Source: Calothrix sp. MO_167.B12
Lineage (GTDB): Bacteria > Cyanobacteriota > Cyanobacteriia > Cyanobacteriales > Nostocaceae
Reading direction: 5' to 3'
Assembly: GCA_030066045.1 (NCBI GenBank)
Contig: JASJCJ010000020.1
Span: forward strand, 1 to 54,031
DNA: 54,031 nucleotides
Position 1 is the stretch's first letter, and the number at the start of each line of letters is the position of its first letter. A program made the position numbers and the translations under genes. This document shows positions 1 to 8,874 of this stretch, piece by piece. The notes below the pieces were generated by a model. The model had not been told where the DNA came from. It saw only the letters and a program-made list of their open reading frames with translations, and did no database searches.

Positions 1-2
1 GA

Positions 3-133
3 ACTGGCGAAACTACGCATTCCAAGGTAGGAACTTTGGCACTTGCTGATAACGTAGTCAGTTAAGACTTAGGCTGGTCAGCTACCTAAAGATGGGGGCT
101 TGAAGCTCCGTCTCTTTAGAGCGGGGTGCTGAC
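3..133 (+). mobile_element. Possible right end of an IS200/IS605-type element
   Basis: An open frame entering from the window edge stops with TAA at 63-65. It is followed by nested inverted repeats: GTCAGC (77-82) with GCTGAC (128-133), and CTAAAGA (86-92) with TCTTTAG (113-119), around a G-rich arm and a C-rich arm. A folded region directly after a reading frame is typical of TnpB-bearing IS200/IS605 elements, where it is the right end and source of the guide (omega) RNA. The 20 visible residues are too few to prove TnpB, so this is an inference from the structure. Confidence 0.4.
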
Positions 134-783
134 AGGATTAACAGACGGATTTGGCATAAACCACGGTTTCCGTTTGGGAAACAATAATAAGCTACAAGGC
201 TACGACGGTAATTTCCCAAATTCCGAATATTAAGTTAATTCGGATAATAGACAGATGTACATTATTTTGTACTAGATAGCAGCTCATGTAAGCATTAGTT
301 TTGTTTCCAGTATGTAAAGTACATCAGTTACAAGACCTCATTAGGGTAAACTAAGTTACTTACTTAATTCAGTCGTATTACTGTGGAAATTCCTTCAATT
401 TTAAATCTATATGCGACTGGATGGCACAATTTATTGAAAGGATAAGGGAATTATTTTGTTGTCAAGGTATTGTAAATTGCCAAATAATAAACAAAAAAGG
501 TATTTTTATCATAAATTAAAGACCTATTAAATTTTTTTCCCTCAAATTCTAGAGTAAGACCCTAACTAGTCAACGACATGAGGGGATACACTGAGTTCTG
601 ACAATATGTTAAAGTGACTATAGTTAAAATTACTATTTTGGTCAATTTAATCCGTGCTACTATCCCAGTAGGGTGTCAAAATCTAACGAAATATTAGCTT
701 TCGAGCCAATTAAAACATTAATTTGTTTTTTTCTGCAAAGGTCAAAGATTGCCGACGATAGAGGCAGAAGTAATTAACTCACC
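134..783. other. Gene-free stretch upstream of the CPP1-like gene
   Basis: No open frame with coding character was seen. There is one clear hairpin, TCCGAAT (222-228) with ATTCGGA (238-244). The rest is AT-rich and probably carries the promoter of the gene starting at 784, but no promoter element stands out well enough to place. Confidence 0.4.
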
Positions 784-1410
784 ATGAGCGATCAAAATCC
801 CTACGAAACACTTGGGGTATCAGAAGAAGCTACCTTCGATGAAATTCAAGATGTTCGCAGTCGTCTGCTGGAAGAGTACAGTGACGATGGTAAGCGTCTG
901 GAAACGATTGAAGCTGCCTATGATGCGATTTTAATGGAACGCCTGCGGATGCGCCAAGAAGGTAAAATTAAAGTACCCGAGCGCATTCGTTTTCCAGAAC
1001 GCCTAGTTCAAGCACTTCCTAAAGAAGCATCAACCCCACGGGAACAGTCCCCCGCATGGCTACAAAACATACTAGCTCAACCTTCACTGACAGATATTCT
1101 TTTGCCTGGAGCATGGTTTTTAGGCTTAAGTGCTATTAGTGTGTTTTACTCAGCTGGAGGTGACACAATGCTACAGCTGGTATTGATTGTTGGTGTAGGA
1201 GTCAGCGTTTATTTTCTTAATCGCAAAGAAGGAAAGTTTGGTAAATCTGTTTTATTGACTTTGCTAACTCTGATTGTTGGTTTAGTTGGTGGCGGACTAC
1301 TAGCTGCTTGGCTGTCTCCACAGCTAGGATCTATTAGTTTAGGAGCAAATCAGTTTTCTACGGTGGTCAGTTTTATATTGTTATGGTTGGTGAGTAGCTT
1401 TTTGCGCTGA
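784..1410 (+). CDS. CPP1-like J-domain membrane protein
   Basis: 208 residues. The first 60 or so resemble a J-domain (NPYETLGVSEEATFDEIQ at the N-terminus) but lack the HPD tripeptide that stimulates Hsp70. The second half has about four hydrophobic segments (roughly 105-125, 129-145, 153-175 and 190-207). This matches the CPP1/DUF3353 family, whose plant member is a chaperone-like protein of protochlorophyllide oxidoreductase in chloroplast membranes. A role in stabilising a pigment-synthesis enzyme at the membrane is therefore plausible here but rests on family knowledge. Full length, with no obvious defect. The ATG is used; no strong ribosome-binding site precedes it. A hairpin follows at 1428-1453. 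Confidence 0.8.
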   Translation: MSDQNPYETLGVSEEATFDEIQDVRSRLLEEYSDDGKRLETIEAAYDAILMERLRMRQEGKIKVPERIRFPERLVQALPKEASTPREQSPAWLQNILAQPSLTDILLPGAWFLGLSAISVFYSAGGDTMLQLVLIVGVGVSVYFLNRKEGKFGKSVLLTLLTLIVGLVGGGLLAAWLSPQLGSISLGANQFSTVVSFILLWLVSSFLR

Positions 1411-1427
1411 TTCTTTTTGTGTATGGG

Positions 1428-1453
1428 TGGGTGAGTTCGTCTTCACTCACCCA
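1428..1453 (+). terminator. Hairpin after the CPP1-like gene
   Basis: Perfect 9-bp arms TGGGTGAGT / ACTCACCCA with an 8-base loop, 17 bases after the stop codon. There is no clear T-run, so this may be a weak terminator or a 3'-end stabilising hairpin. Confidence 0.45.
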
Positions 1454-1530
1454 TAAACCTAGTGATATTCTCCCCACTGTATAGAAACTTGGGGAATTTC
1501 GCGTCAGAGGTTAACCCATGAACTATTTAT

Positions 1531-2229
1531 TTATCCTATCCGTTGTAGTGAATTTTCTAGAACTAAGTTCACAGCAGAACTAAAATCTTTCACAATTAAG
1601 TCTGGTTGTTGGAGTTCTAACTGGGTGCGATCGCGGATACCACATTCCACTGCAATTACTTTTATCCCATGTCTTTTCGCCGCCGCAATATCAGCTTCAG
1701 TATCTCCAATCATCCAAGTATCATAAGCTGCTGGCATTTCCCTTAAAGCTCGTGACATAAGTAATGGTTTATCCTCTACATCACAGGTTTTAATGTAGTC
1801 ATTACTCAAGCAATAACGACGATTTTCTGGGAAAAATTGGCTCAAATCGTAATGGTTGAAGGCATAATTTAACTCTCTGACTCGGCGCATAGTCATCACT
1901 GCTAAATCTATACCGGCTTGTTGAATTGTTCGTAGGCTATCTACCGCACCTACTGCTAGGCAATCATACTGGAAGTAAGGCTGTGTATGTACTGTTTGTC
2001 GCCGCATTTGGGCAAACTCTTCTACTTGAGCTGCATCCAATCCAGAAATAATCCCAATCTGTTTTTCTCCAACGCGCGATCGCTTCAATTGCCAAAATTC
2101 TGCTTTTGTTAATTCTTTAACTGGCTGCTGCCGATCACGGGTTTTCTCTAAACAAATTTGATAAACGCGATAATAACGTTCGGACACATCAACAATAGGA
2201 CCGTCAAAATCTGTAATTATTCTTAACAT
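1531..2229 (-). CDS. HAD-family phosphatase
   Basis: 232 residues. The N-terminal ITDFDGPIVD has the DxD nucleophile motif of haloacid-dehalogenase phosphatases, and MIGDTEADIAAAKRHG near residue 175 has the metal-binding GDxxxD motif. An alpha-helical cap lies between, as in phosphoglycolate phosphatase-like (C1 cap) enzymes. The substrate cannot be read from the sequence; small phosphorylated metabolites are typical. It points away from the CPP1-like gene (convergent ends about 120 bp apart) and has no operon partner. Intact. Confidence 0.75.
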   Translation of the reverse strand: MLRIITDFDGPIVDVSERYYRVYQICLEKTRDRQQPVKELTKAEFWQLKRSRVGEKQIGIISGLDAAQVEEFAQMRRQTVHTQPYFQYDCLAVGAVDSLRTIQQAGIDLAVMTMRRVRELNYAFNHYDLSQFFPENRRYCLSNDYIKTCDVEDKPLLMSRALREMPAAYDTWMIGDTEADIAAAKRHGIKVIAVECGIRDRTQLELQQPDLIVKDFSSAVNLVLENSLQRIG

Positions 2230-2326
2230 TTGTTTGTAATGTAAATTTTATTAACAGATTAGCCCAATTACAGTTGGGTTTTAGTTTTAAATATTTGATA
2301 GGTAAATTATAAAATCTTAATCAAAA

Positions 2327-2480
2327 GTAGAGACGTAGCAATACTTGACCACATTAATTTTGATGGCCTGTTGTAGTGCGGGCCGGAAAGCCTGCTTCCT
2401 TTCAGCAGGGAGCGAGACGCTCCGACTACAATTGTTGTGCCCCTCATAGCGAATGTGGCGGAGTAATGCTACGTCTCTAC
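2327..2480. repeat. MITE-like element with GTAGAGACGTAGCA ends
   Basis: Perfect 14-bp inverted ends (2327-2340 and 2467-2480), with imperfect pairing continuing inward for about 20 bp (ACCACATT on one side, AATGTGG on the other). The interior (about 2373-2432) carries the module running from TGTAGTGCGGGC to GAGACGCTCC and CTACA, which recurs inside other elements at about 20108 and 42717. A 65-codon open frame across it is not considered a gene. The rest of the 2230-2668 gap holds only an imperfect palindrome around 2575-2645. Confidence 0.7.
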
Positions 2481-2668
2481 AAGAATATGTTTGGGGAACA
2501 TCCCAAATTTTCATAAATACTTGTACTCCACACCCTAGAAGGGTTTAGCTAAACGAACCAAGTCCATCTGCCTGGGCTGAAAACTTCTGACCTGCGTAAG
2601 CACGCTTTGTTTGTATAGCCCGCTTGCTTTTAGCCTGTGGGTGTTTTTCAAAAATTGGGATGCTCCCT

Positions 2669-2932
2669 CTATTTGTCCCATTCTTTTTTAAGATTGGAAT
2701 AACCAGTATAGCGATCGCGGTAGTAAGCTATAATTTGCTTTACCTGTTGAGCGCGATCGGGATCGTAATCAACCCATAGTTCACTGATTTGGCTTTGTTT
2801 GTAATCAAATTCTGGGGATGATTGGGGAATTAATTCTACCTTCACCCCTTCTAATTGACGTAAATGAGCTGCTATCTCGCGATAAATTGCCAAGGGTAGA
2901 TTAGCAAATTCAATTTTTTCTCGTGTCTCCAT
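2669..2932 (-). CDS. Conserved-looking small protein of unknown function
   Basis: 87 residues, predicted soluble, charged, mixed alpha/beta, without a signal peptide or cysteines. It starts METREKIEFANLPLA and contains the aromatic segment ISELWVDYDPDRA near residue 50. Codon use looks like that of neighbouring genes, and HIP1-type GCGATCGC sites fall inside it, both in favour of a real gene. I do not recognise a characterised family. No operon partner: the next gene on this strand upstream starts 1.1 kb away. Confidence 0.6.
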   Translation of the reverse strand: METREKIEFANLPLAIYREIAAHLRQLEGVKVELIPQSSPEFDYKQSQISELWVDYDPDRAQQVKQIIAYYRDRYTGYSNLKKEWDK

Positions 2933-3163
2933 ATTTATGAGGGTTCCTTGACAGTCTCACTGCTAACACTGTGCTTGTAGGGGGAGATTCTTGCTTTACA
3001 ACCTCTTAACTAGACATAACAAGCTTATGCCATTGCACGGCTGATTCAACCTTGATTAGATTATCTCACAACGTAAACCCTTGGGATATAAAGATTATGC
3101 GTAAAAAATGTAAACACCCTGATCGTAATTCATCTCCCGCTCTCGCATCGCGTGCGCGGAACA

Positions 3164-3189
3164 CCCGTAACCGCAAGCGGTTTAACGGG
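3164..3189. terminator. Hairpin at the 3' side of the lipoprotein gene
   Basis: Interrupted inverted repeat CCCGT-AA-CCGC / GCGG-TTTA-ACGGG, about 17 bases past the stop codon of the minus-strand gene at 3206. There is no T-run, so it could equally be a dispersed palindrome. Confidence 0.3.
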
Positions 3190-3205
3190 ATTCCTCTCAC
3201 GGAAG

Positions 3206-4093
3206 CTAGATAGTTGTTTGTTCGGGTCCTGTTACAGAGTTCGTTGCTTCTGTGGAAGCCTCGGTTGATTTAGGATTAACAGCCCCCTCTCCTACCATTT
3301 TTGCAACTTCTATACCATATTGTTCCAAAATTACCGTAGGTTCCGAGCCTTCATTCATTTCAATCCGTTTGATCAACAGACCATTGGCTAATCTTTGTCC
3401 CGCTTGTACGTAGCGGCTGGTAGGTTCATCCGGAACTTTGATAATTGCTTGGGGTTCCTTGCCAATTACCACCACCCCTGACACAGAGACAGCTTGAGCC
3501 AACTTTGGTTGTGGTGGTGGCGGTAATACTGGCACCAATTTTGGACTTGGAACTACTTGGGGCAAGACTTTTGGTAGTACAGGAGTTAATTTTGGTTTCT
3601 TCAGCGATGCAGAAACAATGACTTTTTTATTGCTCGCTTTTGGTTTTGGTCTTGGTTTTGGTGGTGATTTTGGTCTGGGTTGTTGGGCTATTTTTTTCGG
3701 TTTTTTCTTGAGAGTAGTTAGGGTAGGTAAAACCGGAACAGGTCTTTTGGCAGCAACTACGCCCGTATTGCCAGGTAAAATAGGAACTATCTGTCCATCA
3801 ATTTTGGCAAATGGGTCTGAACGACCTTTGGATACCACTGCTTCCCTTTCCTTGGCATTCGTAGGTTGAATCAGATTAGATGCTGTGGAAGCAGCTGTCA
3901 AAGATTCATTTTTACCTGGAACCACTGGATTCTTAAAACCTTGGGCAGCAGCTTTTTTTCCCTTTTTGGGTGTATTGATTGATGCAGGAGGATTGCTAGA
4001 TTGTTGTTCGCCTTCTGAAGAACAGGAAGCAATTAGCAAAGACAAAATAGCAATTAACGTAATTTTGCAATATTTGTTGAAATATATGCCCAT
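3206..4093 (-). CDS. Proline-rich lipoprotein with a PilP/GspC-like C-terminus
   Basis: 295 residues. A hydrophobic N-terminus ends in a lipobox (LLIASC, Cys about 24), so it should be lipid-anchored and exported. The middle (about 120-200) is a Lys/Pro-rich linker that could span the periplasm. The last part (about 200-275: VSGVVVIGKEPQAIIK, then SRYVQAGQRL) resembles the small beta domain of PilP and GspC, and DPFAKI just ahead is reminiscent of PilP N-terminal segments. PilP links inner-membrane and outer-membrane parts of the type IV pilus machine. The neighbouring SigF, about 117 bp upstream on the same strand, is known in cyanobacteria as the regulator of pilus genes, which fits. The family assignment is an inference. 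Confidence 0.55.
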   Translation of the reverse strand: MGIYFNKYCKITLIAILSLLIASCSSEGEQQSSNPPASINTPKKGKKAAAQGFKNPVVPGKNESLTAASTASNLIQPTNAKEREAVVSKGRSDPFAKIDGQIVPILPGNTGVVAAKRPVPVLPTLTTLKKKPKKIAQQPRPKSPPKPRPKPKASNKKVIVSASLKKPKLTPVLPKVLPQVVPSPKLVPVLPPPPQPKLAQAVSVSGVVVIGKEPQAIIKVPDEPTSRYVQAGQRLANGLLIKRIEMNEGSEPTVILEQYGIEVAKMVGEGAVNPKSTEASTEATNSVTGPEQTTI

Positions 4094-4209
4094 TAGCTGT
4101 TCTCAAAAGCTATAGGAAATTTTGTTTTGAAATCTACCTAATGAAATTTGTATCAAAGGTGAGTTCCGATTCCGTTATAACCTAACTTATGTATCAGGGA
4201 TTTATGAAA

Positions 4210-4986
4210 TTAATCATCTGTCAAAACCATAATATGTTTCAATGAGTCTAATCCCTTCTTAACTCTACGAGAAACCGTAACCACACTAATACCTAAACGA
4301 TCTGCAACTTGTTTTTGTGTTAGATCCTGCAAAAACACAAACTCCAAAACTTCACGGGTACGTTGTTCTAGTTGTACAAGCCCCTGTTGTAACCGGAGGC
4401 GATCTTCTTGCGCCAATTGGAAACTACGATAACGGTGATCGGGAACTAGTTCTCCCAAGCTGGTAGAACCCTCCTCTCCATTTTGTATGGGTACATCCAA
4501 ACTCAAAGGAGAGCGGTTTGCCCATGCTAGTTTTATTTCTTGCCATTCTTCTGGAGAAACCTCCAGTGCAGCTGCTAATTCCTTATCCGTAGGTTGGCGA
4601 TTATACTTTTCTCGTAGAGAACGGGAAACTCCTATTGCTTGTTGTTGTAATGCTAACCAGCGTCGAGGAATGCGTACTGTCACGCCTTTATCGCGCAAAT
4701 AGTGTTGAATTTCACCACGAATGTAGGGAATGGCAAAGGAACTGAATGCATGACCCTTAGTAATATTAAATTTCTCAATCGCCCGAATCAAACCAAGACA
4801 ACCTACTTGTAGTAAGTCATCGTAACTTTCATGGCATTGATTCATCCAATAGTAAGCTTCTTTTCTGACAAGCCCAAAGTTAAGTTTGACTAACTGGTTA
4901 CGAATATTTGCTGTACGAGACTGCTGATACTCTCGCAACAACTGCCAAGTTTCATGCTTCAGTTCATTAGTAACTGTGGTTGGCAT
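4210..4986 (-). CDS. sigF: Group 3 RNA polymerase sigma factor, SigF type
   Basis: 258 residues. Region 2 is clear (SYDDLLQVGCLGLIRAIEKF, roughly 55-74, then AFSSFAIPYIRGEIQHYLRD), region 3 follows (about 120-165), and region 4 has the helix-turn-helix LTQKQVADRLGISVVTVSRR near the C-terminus. This is the layout of the SigB/SigF sporulation-type sigma factors; in cyanobacteria SigF controls type IV pili, motility and surface proteins. It is transcribed towards the PilP-like lipoprotein gene, so the two may be co-transcribed. Full length and intact. No anti-sigma gene is adjacent. Confidence 0.85.
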   Translation of the reverse strand: MPTTVTNELKHETWQLLREYQQSRTANIRNQLVKLNFGLVRKEAYYWMNQCHESYDDLLQVGCLGLIRAIEKFNITKGHAFSSFAIPYIRGEIQHYLRDKGVTVRIPRRWLALQQQAIGVSRSLREKYNRQPTDKELAAALEVSPEEWQEIKLAWANRSPLSLDVPIQNGEEGSTSLGELVPDHRYRSFQLAQEDRLRLQQGLVQLEQRTREVLEFVFLQDLTQKQVADRLGISVVTVSRRVKKGLDSLKHIMVLTDD

Positions 4987-5536
4987 AGCACCGTATATTT
5001 ATTAAATGATTGGTAAAGAACACTTCAGATTCAAGTTTTGAGAGCATATGCTCGCACAAAAATCAGCTACCTCTTGCAGATTTAGGCTTGCACATATATG
5101 GCCATATCTCTGGCAACAGCTAACTTGATAACCCAATTAACGTGAGTTTTAGAAGATGATTTTGTATGTGCTGTAGTTTTTCTTGACTACATAGAAACAA
5201 GATAGAAAAGTTGTTACGAAAGTCAGAACCGAAATTTTACTTAATTTGAGTAATTGATAATGAAGTTCAGGTATGAATGATGAATCATAAGTCTTATAAT
5301 TTGTTTTAATTATATTTGGTTTAAAAGAATAAAGTTTTTGTTATAAAAAGAGCAGAAAATAGATTAAAAATATAAATATATTTTCTGATTGAGTTTATTT
5401 TTAAAAATATAAGTATCTGAACGCGATCGCTTGTAGTTGATCTGGAGACAAGGGGACAAGGAGGGAAGGAGTGTGGGGAGTGTGGGGAGTGTGGGGAGTG
5501 TGGGAGGACAAGGGGACAAATTTTTCTTTATTACTT
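4987..5536. other. AT-rich region upstream of sigF with a 9-bp STRR
   Basis: This gap has no coding-like frame. It probably holds the sigF promoter close to 4987-5100, where no element can be placed with confidence. One HIP1 site lies near 5424. Its distal part carries the tandem repeat listed at 5470-5505. Confidence 0.4.
5470..5505 (+). repeat. Tandem 9-bp repeat (STRR), AGTGTGGGG x about 4
   Basis: Three exact copies of AGTGTGGGG (5470-5496) and a degenerate fourth. The array sits between two copies of GACAAGGGGACAA, which suggests duplication on both scales. The reverse complement of this same 9-mer, CCCCACACT, is repeated inside the mutS coding region at 31431-31457. Confidence 0.85.
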
Positions 5537-5751
5537 AGGGCTTGCTGAAAAAGTCATGATTGTGGGGGTAGGGAACTCTTAACAGGGAACAGGCAACAGT
5601 TCTACCCCTATTTTCTCCAATTTTTTGGACTCCAAAAAATTGGAGATGCAAGGTTTTTAAGCTTTATATCCCTATTCTCTTGCACTTTTTTCGACAAAAA
5701 TAGCCTGAGGTGCTTACAAGATAAGAGTTTTTAAGTTATTCAGCAGACCCT
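5537..5751. repeat. MITE-like element, AGGGCTTGCTGAA ends, copy 1
   Basis: Terminal inverted repeats AGGGCTTGCTGAAAAAGT and the complement of ACTTATTCAGCAGACCCT-type sequence enclose about 215 bp without coding capacity. A second copy lies at 40613-40819 with the same ends and the same internal order (a run containing GGGAACAGG or GGGAATAG, then an inverted repeat around CCAATTTTTTGG in this copy, then a TTTTTAAG-type stretch). Probably a non-autonomous derivative of a cyanobacterial insertion sequence; no transposase is in the window. An STRR of CACTCCCT-like units follows to the end of the permease gene. Confidence 0.75.
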
Positions 5752-5798
5752 ACTTATTACTCCTTCACTCCCTCACTCTTTCACTCCCTCACTCCTTG

Positions 5799-8165
5799 TC
5801 ACTCTCTCGTCTTCAGTACAGCAATTAAATCCAAATGAACCAACTGACGACGGACTATGAACCCAGAAATTATGGCAGCGATCGCAATAAATATAAAGGC
5901 GAATCCATAGGAAGTTTTGGTAATTACCAGGGGAAAGCGGTAGAGTTCAGAGTTATAACTCAAGGACATTAAGGCACATAGACCAAAGCCAATCACAGAT
6001 CCCAAGGGAATGGCTAACCCAGTTAATACTGCCTGTTCTCCCAAAAGGATAAAGGCTACTTCTGCTTGATTAAACCCAATCACCCGCAAAGTTGCCAGTT
6101 CTCGCCCCCTTTCAGAAAGGGCTATGCGGGTAGCATTATAAATAATTCCAAAGGCAATAATGCTGGAAAATATTACTAGCACAGTAGTAAAAATACTGAG
6201 ACTATCAGCAATGGTTTCTTGGAAGCGAGCGATCGCCATTTCCCGCACGGATACCCCTGTGACTGCTGGGGTGCGTTTCAGGAGGGCATAGAGGCGGTCT
6301 AGTTCTAGGGAGTCGGCTGAAAGATAAGCTCCAGAAATAGTTCCTCCTTCTTGCATCAACCGATTTAAGGCGTGGATGTCCATATATGCAGATACGCCAA
6401 TTAATTCATCCAATAGCCCAGCCACGGCAACAGTACGGGTTGGTCTTGCTCCTTCTAATACCTCCACAGTCAGCATATCCCCTGGTTTTACTCCCAGAAT
6501 TTCTGCCAGTTTCCTGGTTAAAATGACCCCTTCTGGAGGTAAATTAACCGGATGTAACTGCCGATCCAACAGTCGCCGTAGTTGTGCATTTGGTTCAATA
6601 CCCGTTAAACCCAGACGATAGGTACGGTGTTCAAACCGTAACTTGGCGGGGACACTGCGGAATACTTCTGCCCTGAGTACCCCTGGTAAATTCTCAACTT
6701 CATAGCGCACCCTGGCGGGACGAGGCTCGTTAAACACAATCATCACATCCTCTCGCTGGATATGGCGAAACTGGACATCAATCATATATTCCATAGCATC
6801 CTCAGAATAGTGACCAATGACCAAGATGGCAACGGCAAGGGCAATTCCCAGGGTAGAGAGGGATGCTTGGATGGGCTTACGTTCTAAATTCCGCAAAATC
6901 ATCCGCCCGATGGGGGAAAGTAATTTTTGTAACCCGATTCTTTCAATGATGGTAGGGCGAAATCGGGCAGGTGGTTCGGGACGCATGGCCTCTGCCGGAG
7001 GTAAAGAAACTGCCTTACGGACGGCAGTAATAGCACCGATAACGGCAGCCCCAACACTAATAGCGATCGCCCCCAAAATCAAGCTCATACTAGCTTGATA
7101 ACGGAGGATGGGGAAAGAGAAAAATTGAGTGTAATTCTCAGTGACGGCAATACCAAACCACAGTCCCACAGAAGTTCCTAGGGTTCCCCCCACCGATACA
7201 ATTGCCAACACAAACTTGAGATAATGCCAAGCGATCGCTTGATTACTGTAACCAAAGGCTTTAATCACAGCAATTTGATCCCGTTGAGTGCTAATCAAGC
7301 GGGACAGTAACATATTTAACAAAAAAGCAGCAATGCCCAGGAAAATAGAAGGAGCAACGGTAGCAGTTCCTTGTAACATGGCAATTTCTTCCGAGAGGAA
7401 GCGGTTAGAAAGTTGGTCTTTGCGGGGGTATGCTCCAAAACCTCCGTACCTTTCCAGGAGTCGATCCAAGCGAAAAATTACATCTGCCTCCACAGCATTG
7501 GGCATTAAGGTCAGGGTAACATCATTGAACGCCCCATCCTGATTAAAAGCCGTTCCCAAAGCCTCCCTTCCCATCCAAAAAATGCCAAACCGTTGATTAT
7601 CTGGGAATATATCCCCCGTCCCCTGAATAGCATAGACGTACTCTGGAGACATGGCGATACCTACAATTCGTAGCTTTTGCCAGCGTCCATTAATCACTGC
7701 GCCGATGGTATCATTCAAATCCAGGTTATTAGCCTTGGCAAACCCCTCACTAACTAATACCTCATCCGCCTTATCCCCTTGAATATACCGCCCCCGACGC
7801 AGATATAGGTCATTGAGCATGGGCATTTGTCGCGGGGGTATAGATACCAACCGCCCAATTGCTGGTTCTTGCCTGCCTTGGATATCTAAATTTACATCCG
7901 CCACCACCCTTGTTTGTACCTGAGCTACACCAGGAATTGCCTCTATCTGAGTCTTTAAGGATTCTGGTGCCCGTTTTACTTGGGCAAACACCTCAGCAAG
8001 GCGATAGTGTTCGTAGTAGGTTGCTTGAGTGAGTTTGAGGGATTCATAGGCACTTTGCATACAGACAAAACTGGCAATTCCACAAGCCACCACCAGAGCG
8101 ATGGCAATAATTTGTCCCCGCCAGTGGAGGAAATCACGTAGGAGTTTTTTGTCAAGGGGGGTCAT
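5799..8165 (-). CDS. FtsX-type ABC transporter permease (two FtsX domains)
   Basis: 788 residues. Organisation: a first membrane helix (about 17-37), a large extracytoplasmic domain, three helices (about 270-385), a second helix entry (about 430-455), a second extracytoplasmic domain, and three C-terminal helices (about 655-775). This double MacB/FtsX layout belongs to permeases that use ATP for mechanotransmission, moving lipids, lipoproteins or small exported molecules across the envelope. The cognate ATPase and membrane-fusion protein (as in DevBCA-like sets) are not adjacent, so the partner must be elsewhere. Both halves look intact. The substrate cannot be told from the sequence. The start MTPLDKKLLRDFL is a normal cytoplasmic N-terminus. 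Confidence 0.8.
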   Translation of the reverse strand: MTPLDKKLLRDFLHWRGQIIAIALVVACGIASFVCMQSAYESLKLTQATYYEHYRLAEVFAQVKRAPESLKTQIEAIPGVAQVQTRVVADVNLDIQGRQEPAIGRLVSIPPRQMPMLNDLYLRRGRYIQGDKADEVLVSEGFAKANNLDLNDTIGAVINGRWQKLRIVGIAMSPEYVYAIQGTGDIFPDNQRFGIFWMGREALGTAFNQDGAFNDVTLTLMPNAVEADVIFRLDRLLERYGGFGAYPRKDQLSNRFLSEEIAMLQGTATVAPSIFLGIAAFLLNMLLSRLISTQRDQIAVIKAFGYSNQAIAWHYLKFVLAIVSVGGTLGTSVGLWFGIAVTENYTQFFSFPILRYQASMSLILGAIAISVGAAVIGAITAVRKAVSLPPAEAMRPEPPARFRPTIIERIGLQKLLSPIGRMILRNLERKPIQASLSTLGIALAVAILVIGHYSEDAMEYMIDVQFRHIQREDVMIVFNEPRPARVRYEVENLPGVLRAEVFRSVPAKLRFEHRTYRLGLTGIEPNAQLRRLLDRQLHPVNLPPEGVILTRKLAEILGVKPGDMLTVEVLEGARPTRTVAVAGLLDELIGVSAYMDIHALNRLMQEGGTISGAYLSADSLELDRLYALLKRTPAVTGVSVREMAIARFQETIADSLSIFTTVLVIFSSIIAFGIIYNATRIALSERGRELATLRVIGFNQAEVAFILLGEQAVLTGLAIPLGSVIGFGLCALMSLSYNSELYRFPLVITKTSYGFAFIFIAIAAIISGFIVRRQLVHLDLIAVLKTRE

Positions 8166-8450
8166 AAAAATTGCCCCTGATACTTACAAACTTACTTGGA
8201 CTAAAATCAAATGTTTTTGTATTATAAAATTCTTTTGATTTAGACATTCCATCTGCCTTAGTCTCAGCCACACTGTAAATTTCAATGTGGTATTTTATGA
8301 ATTACTTGGCAAATTATACTTACTTATGATGTTGTTCTATATTTAACTCATTAAAAGTCAAATCTATTATTTCTTGATTCTAGCTTCAATATACCAAAAT
8401 TGAGCAATTGTATGCTAATAAAAAGAAGTTTATGCACTGTAATTATTGGG

Positions 8451-8831
8451 TCACCATTGGTGCTTACTGTCACATAAAATTGCTAGATTAATTGCTGGTT
8501 GTTCAAACCTATCAAAGATGCGAAAGTTGTAGGTAAACATCCGCTTGGTGAAGTCATCTTCTTTTGTCGCCAGAATTTCAAGATGCACTAATAACCAAAG
8601 TGCTTCTCTTTGGATACGCCAAACTTTAACTAATTTGTCTGCATACCTTTTACCTTGTTCAGCTCCTCTGGATATTTGTTGAAATTCTTTATCTAAAAAT
8701 TCATAGGGACGTGTCCAATCAATTAATGCAGCGGTTTCAGGAAAAAAGAACTGCATTGCTTGGGGAAAGTAAGCTTCTAAAACTTCTTTCCAGGGACTAT
8801 CAAAATCAGCACGTTCATTAATATCGCTCAT
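8451..8831 (-). pseudogene. Rpn-family nuclease/transposase-related gene, broken
   Basis: The 126 codons match the N-terminal part of Rpn-family (PD-(D/E)XK-type, DUF4351-associated) proteins of cyanobacteria: FDSPWKEVLEAYFPQAMQFFFP, then WLLVHLEILATKEDDFTKRMF and a Tyr/Phe-rich segment before LAILCD. Family members continue well past this point (about 250-330 residues as I recall), usually with a Trp-Arg-Pro-Asn-type segment. Here Trp is followed by TGA (8451-8453) and then in frame by Pro-Asn-Asn-Tyr-Ser, so an Arg codon CGA seems to have become TGA; a second stop follows six codons later. Rpn proteins are linked to recombination-promoting nuclease activity; this copy should lack much of the C-terminus. 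Confidence 0.7.
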
Positions 8832-8843
8832 AAATTATGACAA

Positions 8844-8862
8844 GGGCGCAAGCATTGCGCCC
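8844..8862. repeat. Dispersed GGGCGCA palindrome
   Basis: Arms GGGCGCAA / TTGCGCCC with a three-base gap, between menB and the broken Rpn gene. The same hairpin followed by CTAC recurs at about 27886-27904 (degenerate), 28928-28946 and 32885-32905, so this is a dispersed repeat that may also act as a terminator after menB. Confidence 0.65.
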
Positions 8863-8874
8863 CTACGTAGGTCA

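Noticed and set aside
2317-2514. 65-codon open frame on the minus strand
   Set aside because: It lies across an inverted-repeat element and its flanks and has no coding-like features.
3618-4115. Two plus-strand open frames opposite the lipoprotein gene
   Set aside because: They are antisense readings of its Pro/Lys-rich coding sequence and show Gly/Phe-rich low-complexity composition.
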